From Pezizomycotina sp. ARF18 (Eukaryota > Ascomycota), in assembly GCA_002224055.1 (NCBI GenBank), contig AZLU01000147.1, forward strand, positions 1 through 64,000: 64,000 nucleotides of DNA. The letters are read 5' to 3'. The position numbers and the translations under genes were made by a program. Of this stretch, positions 38,175 through 50,000 are shown in pieces. The notes beneath the pieces were generated by a model, which searched no databases, was not told the DNA's origin, and saw only the letters and a list, made by a program, of their open reading frames with translations. Position 1 is the stretch's first letter, and each line of letters begins with the position of its first letter.

Positions 38175-39955
38175 TTGATACCGGGATGAATAGTTTGACT
38201 GGCAGGCGTATATGTGAGGCCGATTTCTCCACAGGAATTAATCCCTCTTCCTGGTGAGCAGAAGCAAAAGCTGAGAAAGAAGAGAGACATTTTTTAATCT
38301 ACTACTACTACTACTTACTACTATTATTATTGTTAAAGATACTGTTTGATTATTGTTGTATATTTCTTGATTCTTTTTAATTCAGTAGACATGCAGATAT
38401 AATCTAACGAAGTAATAATAGTTAGCAGTATTATTGTTATTCTTATATCAGTTGTACATATACATTTACTCATTCAGTACTCACTCAGTGCCTGTTGCTG
38501 GTCTATTTCTCTGCTTCGGTAAGAGACTTGCTTGAGCAGCCCGAATATCCCCTTCCTCCTCCTCAATTTTCTCATTCTCTGTTCATCCCCCCAAAAAAAT
38601 TTTTTTCTTTTTCTTTTCTTTCCTTTTTTTTTTTTTTTTTTTTTTTTTCCACCCCTGCCTTTTGTTAATTTATTCGCCCACCCCAAGCTTTTGAGAGAAG
38701 AAAAAAAAAAAAAAAAAAGGCTCTTTTTATTTTTTTTTTCCCTTGCCCCCCCTTTAATTCAAGTATTTTTTTTTATTTTATTTTTTTATTTTTTTTTTTT
38801 TTAATTTTTAATTTTTTTTTTTAATTTTTTTTTTTTTTCCTCCAATAGTTCGATTTCCTTCTAACCCATTATACACCTCGCATTGGAATTCATTTAGAAT
38901 ATCAACGAAAAGAAGAGCAGAAGGGTTATTTATCTCTTTTCTTATTTTCTTCTCAGTCTTCCTCACCTTACTCTTGCCCTTCGTAAAGACATCCTATCCG
39001 GTCTTTAACAGTTTTCTTTGTTACTCTGCGGGGGAAAAGAGAGGTAGTGTTGATTAGCGAGACTTTACTTATTTGTGTGGTTCCTTTTTTGGACGCACCG
39101 CCATCTGTGTAAAATCTGGATCGCCATCATATCCTCTCGGACGCTTCCGTTACGACAGCCACTACTATCTCCAATTTCAGGACTCTCTCTTTTTTTTCCT
39201 TCGTCGACCTCTCTCTCGCTCTCACTCTCACCTTTTTTTTTCCTTTTATTTTTCGCGCAACATCTACACGCACAGCGGTATCGTTCGCCTTCATCCTCGC
39301 CCTTCAATTTCTCTTCAATTCGAATACTCTACCGCTCCTCAGCAAATCTCGGCGAACGGTAAACGATTCACGAAACCTCTACTCGCCCTATCCCCGCTGT
39401 CGTTGGAAGGGTGTTCGTCATTAGGACCATCGATTGTGTCCTTTTCTTTTGGAAGAGGACGAGGAAAATAAGCTGAGGGATGGATGTCGATGTTGATATG
39501 ACTGGTGTCTCGGCACCACCTTTGGCAACTGTCAGGGTGCAATCCCAGGTTAGTAGTATATACCCAGTCCCATGGGAATGGAAGTGTATCTTTCTCTTTC
39601 TCGCTCTCTCTCTCTCTCTTCTCTCTCTCTTTTTTTTTTTTTTTTTTAAGAGCCCCATCTCTCGCGTCTTCATCCCTTGTCACGCACTTTATTCTCGTCA
39701 CCGCGCCGAGGTCTTTATCTCCATGAACCATTCTTAAATCCCTCTCTCTTTTTTTCAGTTTTTTTATATCTCTTCAATGTTTCTCACCCTATGGATCTTA
39801 CACGTCCTGCCTTCCTTTCCAAGTGCGTTGCTTCATGTCAGTTTTTTTCCGTGCGTCTGCTTTTGGAGTAATCGGATTCTATGGCAATCTTTCATTCCTT
39901 CGCTCTGCTCGTCTTTAAGATTAACTTTGTGGGTCTTTAATCTTTCAAGCGGTCA
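37943..39955. other. Divergent intergenic region rich in homopolymers
   Basis: Two kilobases with an A run (37969-37985), T-rich tracts at 38139-38176 and 38625-38648, and a mostly T stretch at 38723-38840. CT-rich leader-like sequence covers 39185-39800. Many small ORFs are F-, S- or K-rich artefacts. A short reading at 39481 (MDVDVDMTGVSAPP, followed by a GTTAGT donor-like site) could be an upstream first exon of the next gene, but I could not connect it. Confidence 0.5.
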
Positions 39956-42369
39956 ATGGACATCTCCGAATCCGATAATTCAGCAATACAACTACAACCA
40001 GGCGCCGCTACTGATAACAGGGTAAATATATCTCCATTAGCGACCCCGATCCAACAACGCGCCATCGAAGCCCGTAGCCGCCGCGACTGAACCCACCAAC
40101 ATTTCTCGGAGCCTTCTGATGCAGTTGGTTCCGTCAACTCATCGTCCACTTTGCAATGCAGACTTATCACGTCAGTCTCCGGAGTCGTCCACCACAACCA
40201 CTATCGTGACTATCGGGAAAAGAAAGAGAACAGTAGCATATCACAGAATGGCGACTCACCGCCGTCCACCGATTCTCTGACGCCAGAGATGTCGCGTCGG
40301 AAACTGCTCGGCGAAAAAATTGGGCGATTTCTTAGGCTCTATCTTACCTCTCTTAACCAAGTGTGTTCTCCCCTTTGATTTTTTCCCGAGTAGCGCGCAA
40401 ATGCCTATTTGTACACGACAATATTATCGATGGCACTACATCCTTTTTAGTTGCCGTCCTTCCTTTTTACAATTATGTCAGGAGTTGTTCGCGGCGTCTG
40501 CGCGCATTTTAAATCAGCTTCTAAACGATTATCTATCTATTCTAGACTCGATCCAACCCCATCCGTTCTGAAACAAGTTTCTGCCCGCCTCGACGACGCA
40601 ACCTCGAAGCGTGCCAGGTCCTTCGATGACGGCGACTTCCCCAAAACTCTACAGCAACGGTTAACCGCCTGCTTCTATTCCGACCTGTTGGAGATATCAA
40701 GGGATCTCGAATCCGCGACAGTCATGGCGACAAGAGAGCTACCCAAAATCGAAGAATCTAAGCCTTCCCAGGCAGGCGGTCCTGGCTCGCGCACCATACC
40801 GACACTTTCCTATCCTTAATTTCAAGCAAACCGCGACCGAGATTCTTCAGAGGAAGTTATCTCAGAATCCCGAGCTAGGACCACGGAGGCCGGATAAGAA
40901 ACAGGATTCCGACAAGGATAATCAGGTCTCGGAGGCGAAAAGTGGAGAAAAAGTTGCTCTGGTTATGGTTGCTGGGAGTCAAGTTCTTTATAGTTCCCTT
41001 CAGCAAAATCAGGGTGCCGACTCTGGACAGTCATCTGTCCCTCTCCACGAGCTCAGGCTTCCCGATACGGTTCACCCAACAAAGTTTTCCTTCCAATTCT
41101 GGCAACAAGCCGTCCGCCAAGGTGCAACCATAGGAGAATCGTTTCCGTCGCCGCAACTCCCTCGACTAACAGTCTACGTCCCGGACCCTCCCTTCGACCC
41201 GACATCGCACAATCGCAAACCCCGCTCAAAGGATGGTATCGCTCGTAAGGCCGACTATCAGATGACGACCCCAACTTGGCTATACTATGGTCCCTACACT
41301 TCTTTCGCCCAACCTCCGACACTAGCAACTCTATTGTTTCTGAAAAGGACAAGACGTCTCTTTGGTGGAGACACGAGGGGAAGAAGTTGCTGGAGAAACT
41401 AATAAGCTTCAATGAAGACAATGAGCATGGCGACAAAATGGAAACCGTCTCCGAACCAGCCGCAGCTACCGATACATCTACAAAAGTCGACGATGAGGCA
41501 GAGGTATTCAGGAAAGCTATAGAAGCTTACGATGAAAACGCGCAGCTAAATCTAGATCCGCAACTACAAAACGTGAACGAGCTCTCGGAGGAGGAACGGA
41601 ACTCCAGAGTCCTTCAAGAAATCAGTGATCTTCTCCTCCAGCTGCGGACCAAACAGCAGAACAGATTGAAAGTAGCCTACCACACAAACCTGGTGAAGAG
41701 GAATCTAAACTGCACGGTTCTGTACTAGAACGCCTAGCAGAGCTTATCGGACTGTTGCCTCCGCACGTCACCGCCCGCATAGACGGTGAGCTTGACGAGG
41801 ACCTCGCCGTAATCCACAAAGTTGGTGGTCGAACAGCCGATGTACAAGGGCCTTATCCCAACCAAGTCCGAGAGCAGTGGCCATTCGCAGCAGGCAGCGC
41901 CGCAGCCGTCCCACCAAAAGTCTTACCCAAATGTTGGAATGTTATGCAAACACCTACACCCGCCAATCATCGGTCAGCTTCGAATCCTTACCAGCAGCAA
42001 GCCGCAAGTTCGGCTTACCGCCAGCCGCATTCCCCTACCCTTATAATATGAAGGCAGGGCAGGCGACTCAGGCGACTCAGGCGATGCCCCGCCAGCCACA
42101 GACCCCTACGGCTTATGCGGCTGGCGCTCCCAATTATGGGCAAGTCCGTAGTCCGATGCCCGCTCAGGCTCAGTCCCAGCAACAAGCTCAACAGCAGGCT
42201 ATGCAGCAGTTCGCTATCCAAAACAGTCCGTACGGTATGATGCCTGGCATGACGGGGAAGCCGAGGATGGTAGTCGGTAGTCCAGCGATGGGTATGCCGT
42301 CAACGGACCTTCATCTGCACAGTATCAACAGCAGCAGCTAGCCATCCAGCAAGCAAAACAGTTCAAGAT

Positions 42370-42402
<33 letters not shown>

Positions 42403-43160
42403 ACCACAGCAGCAGCAGCGCAACAGCAGCAGCCGCAACAGCAGCCGCAGCCAGGATTCAAAATGTCCCCTTCTCCCCAGATCCATGGTCAAACAATGTC
42501 CCCATCTCCGCAACTGCAGTATCAAATTATGCAACAGCGAGCTTCTCATACACAATCTCCACAGCTTCAACAACAACAATCTCCGCAGTTGCAACAGCAG
42601 CAGCCGCAACAAAAGTCCCCTTTTCCGCAGCAGCAACAGCAGCATCAGCATCAACAATACAACACAAAGCAGTTTGAACAATACGCGGCTGCCCAATCAC
42701 AGGCGGAAAAGACGATCAAGGCCCAGCAAGCCCATGCACAACAACAGGCACAACAGCAACAGGCCTTGCAGCAAGTCCAAGCCCTGCAGGCGCAGCAAGC
42801 TCAGGTTCTCCAGCAAGCGCAACAAGCGCAGGCTCTTCAGCAGGCGCACGCCTTCCAACAGCAGCTGCTTAAGCAGCAGCAGCAAATGTCTCAAGGCCAA
42901 GTCCAACCTCAAATGTTCCAGCAGCTCGCAGGAATGCCTGGTGGAATGCAAATGCTTTACGGTCAGATGCCGCAAGTACCGCAAGCAGCACAAATGCTCA
43001 TGTCGCCGCAGAAGCAATCACGGCCACCTAGCATCCCGCAGGGCATCGTTCCCGGTTATCAGGCCCATGGCCGGAACTTTGGGATGCCAACTCAACAATC
43101 GGGACAATCGGCAGGCGGCGTTCCTTCACCAATATGGGTGTCAACGGGACTCCAAGGTGA
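39956..43160 (+). CDS. Conserved Pezizomycotina glutamine-rich nuclear-type protein, function unknown
   Basis: The start MDISESDNSAIQLQPGAATD leads to PLATPIQQRAIEARSRR. Further conserved-looking blocks are FYSDLLEISRDLESATVMAT (near 40.7 kb), VPLHELRLPDTVHPTKFSF, TWLYYGPYTSFA joined to KDKTSLWWRHEGKKLLEKL (near 41.3 kb), EVFRKAIEAYDENAQL with VLQEISDLLLQLRTKQQNR (41.5-41.7 kb), and ARIDGELDEDLAVIHKVGG (41.8 kb). I recall this order of blocks from a conserved filamentous-ascomycete protein but cannot name it; a chromatin or transcription role is only a guess. The C-terminal third is Gln-rich with a CAG run near 42368. The end VNGTPR with TGA at 43158-43160 is my choice; an alternative is splicing at the GTGATG there onto an exon near 43468. 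Frame breaks are frequent. Confidence 0.6.
42368..42870 (+). repeat. CAG/CAA-rich tract encoding poly-glutamine
   Basis: Many CAG and CAA codons, including an uninterrupted CAG run just after 42369, encode Gln-rich blocks such as QQQQHQHQQY and QQAQQQQALQQ. The opposite strand reads as a Leu-rich ORF that is only the antisense of these codons. Polymorphic length would be expected. Confidence 0.8.
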
Positions 43161-45051
43161 TGACTATTGGATATCTTCTTCCACGGTTCATACAAAAAAA
43201 AATTCTTTTCTAAAAAAAAAAAAAAAAAAAAAATCCCTTTAAGCTTGGGTTAATTTGAATTCGTCCCTTCGATAACCGCAATGACGCCTTTTTTTTCTTC
43301 TCTTTTTCTCTTTTCACGTTTTCTTCCGGTTTTATACATCTTTCTTGTTTCTTCATTTGATAAGCTAATTTTGTGAGACTGCTCCTTTTTCTGCTTGTTA
43401 TTATTATTTTTTTTTATTTTTATTTTTATTTTATTTTTTTATTTTTTGCTCATATTGGCCTTCAAGGGGGAGCTATCTGAAGTACCCAGGAGAAACGATG
43501 ATTCCGAAGCTAAAGGCGAAGAAAAGCGGATCAGGTTCGTATTCTAACCTACTATATAATTAGTTGCTTGACGTATAGGCATTAATATTCCTATGCCCCT
43601 CTTTTTTTTGAAAAAAAAAAAAAAAAAAAAACTACTTTTATATTTACTATCTAAGTACTTAATATTTGGTCATTACAAAATGTCGCTTAAACATACAGTT
43701 TATCAATTCTTTGGGGTTTGCTCTCTCTCTCTTTTTCCCTCCCACCGCCAGTACTCTTCCACCTTATTTGTCTATTCTACCTCCTTTCCATGGCTCCTTG
43801 TATATTCGTTTGAGGAATCAGCAGATTGTCATTGTCCTTTTCTTTATATTCATATACTGCTGCTACCGGTGTTTGGGTTATTTATTAGCTGATCAAGAAA
43901 AAAAATAATATGCCTATAAGAAGATGAAAATATAAAGTATTTACATTTCTGAATACATAACCTTTGAAATATAATTATCCCCGATTCTTCAGTCAGTAAG
44001 TGACGGAAATCGTGTCCAATCGATTTGAAATATATATATGTTAGTATCATTTCTGATTTGATGCACTTTATCTTCTTTCGTAAAAAAAAAAAAAAAAAAA
44101 AGGGGGGGGGGGGCTTTCTAAGCCAATATACTCCTTTAACTGCTAGCCGCGCAAGCTGTTCACAAAGAGCTACTTCCGCGAATTTCTCAACAAGAAAAAA
44201 AGAGACGGTATTGCTTACTATACGCAGTTGTTGTATATCAAGGCGAGAGATATGCTACTAACTCAGTAGCTTTGTGTTAATTGTCAATTGAGAGGTGATG
44301 TGGCCGCAAGCAACCTATTAAAAAAGCCTTACGAGTGAGCCAGACAAATACAAACAGACTACGTATATAGCTATATAAAAGAAAAATTAGGGCAAAACTT
44401 CACGAAACTTCGGACACGTAAGCCCTCGTGAACGGGCTTTGGAAGCTGGTTCGTATTGGATAGGATAATATACGTTCTGGCCTTATTTTTCTATTTTAAT
44501 ATTTATTTTTTTATTTCTGTTTGGTATTCTCTGGCTATATACACTGTTATAAAGGACCTAGCCAGTAGCCAAACATGATTTAATGTATATACATGTATAT
44601 ATGCATGTAGATTTGTCTCGTAGTCAACCTCTTCTTACCGAGGTTCTTGGTTCTTGCAGTTGCAAGTGTAGCTACTATATATATTGGAGGATCCAGCCCA
44701 GACTTTGTATTAATTATCAAAAGTAGCTGGGGTTTACTCGTTATCGATATGACGGGGAAGGAGAAAAGAAAAGGAAGCGAAGCGGGTATCGATAATCGGC
44801 TTTTTGGTCGCCTAATGACAGTTGTCGATAGAAGTAGCGATATCTATGGCAAAAACAAAACATATGGCGGTTGTGAGATACTATTAAAGATATATATATA
44901 TACTTGATAAGTATCTTCGAATATGATTCATAAAATCTCTGTATACTATCGCAGCTGAGAAGTATTAATAGTCGTCGTCAACCTCTGTGGCACGGCGCTC
45001 TTGTCTGCGTCCGCGTCCGCGGTGAGAAAGGAATGGCGGTGCTTTTGTTCC

Positions 45052-45090
<39 letters not shown>

Positions 45091-45811
45091 TCGGATGAAA
45101 AGAAACTGCGGCCGCAAGAGATTTCGACTGAGCACTACCTACCAAGCATTGCGACCACTGCTTATAAGTTTGAGTCCTTCTCAGAATTTGTCATTTTTAT
45201 TTTAAATTAGACGGGGGCTTTGGTTTATTTATACATACATATATATATATATATTGACATTTATTATTTTTCGGACGTTTTCGAAATCTCTTCTGAGCAC
45301 TCGTGATAGCTTTTTGCGATCATAGCACCCAGCAGCAGAAACAAGCAACCCGCCACCACCACCCAAACTACTACTACTTCAAAGTCACAAGGCCCTTCTG
45401 TAATGAAAAAGAAATGGACCGCTAAATTAACTACTCTACTGGTCATCCCTTAATCTACGTCAACGTTCTTCATTGCTATTATTTCCCCTGAGAATGCTAG
45501 TAACTACTAGCTAAACCCCCCTTCTATTCGGTGTACAGGCTTGCATCCAAGATCCTTGTGCGAGTCGCATTCCTGCAGGCAGCCGTCGCTTAGGTAGAGC
45601 CCTGCCTTCGCACTCAATACTCCATGCCGGTATTATTCCCCTCACTACTACTACCACTATATGCAGCCCATTCGCGGTTCCCAGATAATCGTGATGGTGC
45701 AGGTACAGATCTAGTATTTCCAAAAGATCCCCTTCCTTTCGCCTCTGATGAAGATTTAGGTTATACTACTTGATTCTTTTCCTCCCCAAAGCTGATGCTG
45801 GACTAGATATT

Positions 45812-45884
45812 AAAAAAAAAAAAAAAAGAAAAAAAAAGAAAAAGAAAAAGAAAAGAAAAAAAGAAAAGAAAAGAAAAAAGAAGG
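45812..45884. repeat. 73-base pure purine (A/G) tract
   Basis: Every base is A or G, in A-rich blocks separated by single G. Such tracts can form triplex DNA or act as poly(dA)-like nucleosome-free regions. A looser purine tract occurs at about 60850-60925. Confidence 0.85.
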
Positions 45885-46182
45885 CTCCTGCGAAGACGAA
45901 GATGAAAATCGCTTCCCTCGAATCGCGCTCCCCTGCTTACTCTTATGTTTTAAAATAGCTGGCAAGGCTTTTCTTCGTGCTTGAATAAGGGGGAAGATGA
46001 TGGACGATCAATAATGACATATAAATGGAGAGGAACCTTTTTCCCCCTCTTCAAAAAGAATTACACCGCGGGCTACCTAAAATGAACAGCTTCGGCGAGC
46101 TACCAAAAGGTCCGTCCAATAGTAAGTAACTGTCTGGAAGGGGAGCCGGCCTATGAGCTTGGAGCCGCAATTAGCCAGCAAG

Positions 46183-46208
46183 CAGCAGCAGCAGCAGCAG
46201 CAGCAGCA
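46183..46208. repeat. Non-coding (CAG)n microsatellite
   Basis: Nearly nine CAG units in the intergenic region upstream of the NLR-like gene. No reading frame around it looks coding, unlike the CAG tract at 42.4 kb. Confidence 0.85.
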
Positions 46209-47007
46209 ACCAAAACAAAAGTTAAGTACATGCATGATTGACCGACCCGTCACTTGGCTTTCCAGCTGAGGGAGAGAGATCTCCTTTCCTTTCCTTTCCT
46301 TTTTCCCTCTTTCTTATTATTATTTTATTTTTATTTTTTTTTTTTTTTAAAAAAAAAATATCTTTTGCCTTATAATCCTTTCCTTTTTTCTTTTCTTCCT
46401 GTGTGCTACCTTGCTTGTACCTCGTCGCTTCCAGTAAGAGGATGACTCTCACCCGGCAAGCTTTTTTCCTCCTATAACATCCGCATCGTTTACATCCCTA
46501 ACAATCAGTAGCTCCTTATTTTGAACCCCTCCCCCTCACCTGACAAGCGATAAAAATAATAATATATTCCCCTGCGCCTCTCTTTTCTTCTTTCATTCTC
46601 TTTTTTTTTTTCCCCTTTTACCTTCTTTTTTTTCAATTCTTTATACGATAAGTACTTCTACTACATCCGTGTTGTGATTTTTTTTTTTTTTTTTTTTAAA
46701 AAAAAATATATAAGATCCAAGAGTATTCTTTTTGGATCTGTCGTTTGACAGTTTTCCTTCTCTTTCCCATACATTTCTATTTGCTTGGTTTGCTATAGCG
46801 GCATATATGCTTTCGACGGTTTAGTTCTTGGTCCCAAGGATTTTAGTTCATTATAATATTCATTTTTCTATACCTTTAATACACATATACGTTTCCGTAC
46901 CATTTCATCTAGACCGATTCTCTACCTTTATATATTCGATTATTATATGTTTTGCGCATACGCAGTAGAGCTTCAAGGTGCCCTTTTCTAAGCCTAAAAA
47001 TTCCGAG

Positions 47008-50000
47008 ATGGTACGTTTAATCGGTGTCTCTGCAATATTTTCATAACGTACTCTTGTTTACGTTCTGGTTGCTTTCATGAGATGTCGTGTTCTTTTTTTT
47101 TTTGGTGTGGCGTAATAGCTAATTCATTTCGGTTGTTCGTCTTGTATAGTCCTCGAGTTCGGACGGGGACCCTGCAGCTGGAATCTCATAGGCGTTAAAG
47201 TGATTGTACCAGGAGATAACCCTACCGTGGAGTATGAATATCCTCCCTCCATTTCATTTCTTTTTTTCGCCCAAAGAGTAGTTTATCGATTTACAAAAAT
47301 CGAACTCGTATAATTAGCTAACACGCTCACTCTTCCTGTTACCGATAGTATCGTATTTGTCCATGGCCTCGAGGAAACCCGTTCAAAACATGGACTTACA
47401 AAGAGAAAGGGAAACCAGATGTTTACTGGCCAAAAGATCTTCTGGCTCAAGAGATTCCAGAGGCCAGAATCCTGGCGTACGGCTACGATACTAGCGTTAC
47501 AGCTTTCTTCGATAAAGCCTCGACGAACATGATTCACCACCATGCCATGACGATGGTATCGAGGCTGCAGCTGTTCAGGAGTGTAAGTTCGAAAGATCAA
47601 AGATCCGAGAACGGTTTAAAAAGAAATATTAGCAATGAGGGAGTTCCCTTCTTGGTTCAATCATTAATAATGCTTTTTATTTTGCAGAGAAGAATAAATG
47701 GCCAAAGTGCTTCCGAGCGACCCATAATTTGGGTCTGTCACAGCCTGGGAGGGATTTTAGTGAAACGAGTTGAGTTAACGCAGTTTCCCTGCCTCCTCGT
47801 GTAATGTTTTAGTGTATACTAACTTGTCGAAACGTTAGGCACTTATATACTCTCAGAGTTGTGGTGTGGGCCACACGAGAAGCTGCGCTCGATCATGGTG
47901 TCCACACAGGGCATCGTGTTCCTTGCAACGCCTCACATGGGCTCTAGCGCAGCAGCTTGGGGTGCTATGGCACACAAATTTATCGGCGCTTTCATGCCCG
48001 GCATAGACAAAAATAATACCCTCCTGAAAACCCTAGAGTCGGATTCAGAAACTCTGCAAAATATCACAGCCCTGTTTGCTGGTATATCGCAGCAGTTCGA
48101 TATCATTTTCTTCTACGAAGAGCTGAAGACTCACGTTGCAGGCAAGCAGTTAATGGTACGTTTTGGTCGTTTCAAAAGAGAAAGAAATAGGATTTTTCCC
48201 CTTTCTTTTATAAATGGAAGAATAGTGTGTATATACATTATCTTGTTGGTCACAGTACTGATATATAATTCTATACCAGATCGTTGATCATACTTCTGCA
48301 GTGCTCACAGCGTTGCCAAATACGCAGCAGGTTGGGATTCATGCTACTCATCAAGGAATATGCAAATACAAAGATGAGAACTCTCCTGGCTACGCCGATG
48401 TTGCTGGTATTCTCCGTGAGTACGTGGAGAGGGCAGAAAAATACACTCCAGTCCGCTGGAAAGCGGAAAAACAACGATCCGTGCTTGCTACCCATGAAGA
48501 GATAGATAAAAGGTGGATCGGGACGGGTTTAGGTGAGTGAGGTTCCGTCCTATTTGAAGAAAAGAAATTTCCAGAAAACCCTGCCTTCTTTTTTCTTTCC
48601 TTTCTTATTTAGCTCATTTCTGACATCGATTGCTCTAACGTTAGATCCCTATGTCATCAGAAGTTTAGCGGAATCGTCGAGTAACCCCCAGGGCGGCAGC
48701 ACGTCTCGCGATCCTTCGCCAGCCCGTTCCAAAAATGCTGGAAGGCAAATCTGAACGGCAAAGTAGTGCCCCCTATGAAATTGAAGATGTTGATGATTTA
48801 GAAGCTGTTCCGGTCTCTGGCCCTTCATCTTCGTGGCGCGCATGACATGTAGCTAGATATTTGCTGTCGAGAAGATGAAAAGAAAATGAAAAGTTTTTGT
48901 TGCTTTATTACCCTACAACTTCAAGGCGATTTGGTGTGCTGCATATGCTCAAGGGGTAGAAGACTTTTGTGATATCTAGACTCTATGCGCCGCACGAGGA
49001 GATGGACAGGGACCGGAAGAACTTCTGAGGCTGCTGTACATTGGAAATACCCCTTACCATCCTGACTTCATTCGCTGACTTTTCATCCGGTACCCTTCTG
49101 CGTAGATGGCCAACTTGTCCCTTCCGACCGCAGCCCGAAGCTGCTTCTGCCCCATGAGCACGATCCCAAAATGTGTCCCCACCTTCTATGCACCCTTTGT
49201 CGTTCTTACACTCAGAATCAATCTCCGGTGAGGCGACATTATATCCTCACCCGCATGGACACAATCTTGCAGAACAAGGAAATATTAGAACATGGCCATA
49301 CAAGCCTTCTCCTGTGGGGGCCACTGGTAGCGGAAAGACGCACTTAATCAGAGAATACGTTTTCACTAGGCGTGGTAAATTCCCTGGCGGCATCTTCTGG
49401 GTCAAGGCTAAAAATAGAGAGGATCGAAATGCCCATTTTCGCAGGATCTGCCAGGAGCTCAGGCTCACCAAGGACGACGAGGATGAATCAGAAGGCAACG
49501 CAAAGCCTCAGATATTAGCAATCTTCGGAGGCAATGAGTCGAGCATGGAGAAGGTAGTGAACTGGCTGAAAGGCGAATCAATTGGCTATTGATCATAGAC
49601 GGCGCAAACGTTGACACCGAGGACGAGATCGACGATCTCAAGAAGCTGATACCCGGCGGACTGGCGGGAGCATAATATTCACGAGTCTTAATAAGAATCT
49701 GATCAATTATGCAGATTAGGACCTCCAGCATCATTTGAGATCCCGCAGATGAAACAGGAAGAAGGTGTCCACCTGCTTCTCAGTGAAGCTGGGCTATTGC
49801 CAGATCCAACGACTGAGGAGGTCAAAGTGGCCACGAATCTTGTGGAGTTGATGGAATACCTTCCGTTGGCTATCCACCTCGCCGCAAATTACATAGCCGA
49901 GAGTGGCGTATCTATTCACGCGTACTACCGGGAATATAAAGAGCATCCGAAAGTCTCAGGTCGCGGCTGGAGTTCAACACTGGGAATGACTATCAAGACT

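Larger units (their letters stand above)
43161..47007. other. Long intergenic region, no gene recognised
   Basis: About 3.8 kb, the longest plain gap in the window. It holds A runs (43211-43232, 43611-43631, about 44082-44101 followed by a G run, 45055-45088), a purine tract at 45812-45884, a CAG run at 46183-46208, and T runs near 46330 and 46678-46698. An exon-like stretch near 43468-43550 (GELSEVPRRNDDSEAKGEEK) could be a last exon of the upstream gene. Other ORFs are low-complexity. I see no RNA gene. Confidence 0.5.

Noticed and set aside
38474-38804. Phe- or Lys-rich ORFs on both strands
   Set aside because: Pure by-products of T-rich tracts.
42325-43017. Leu-rich ORFs on the minus strand
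   Set aside because: They are the antisense reading of CAG/CAA codons in the glutamine-rich gene.
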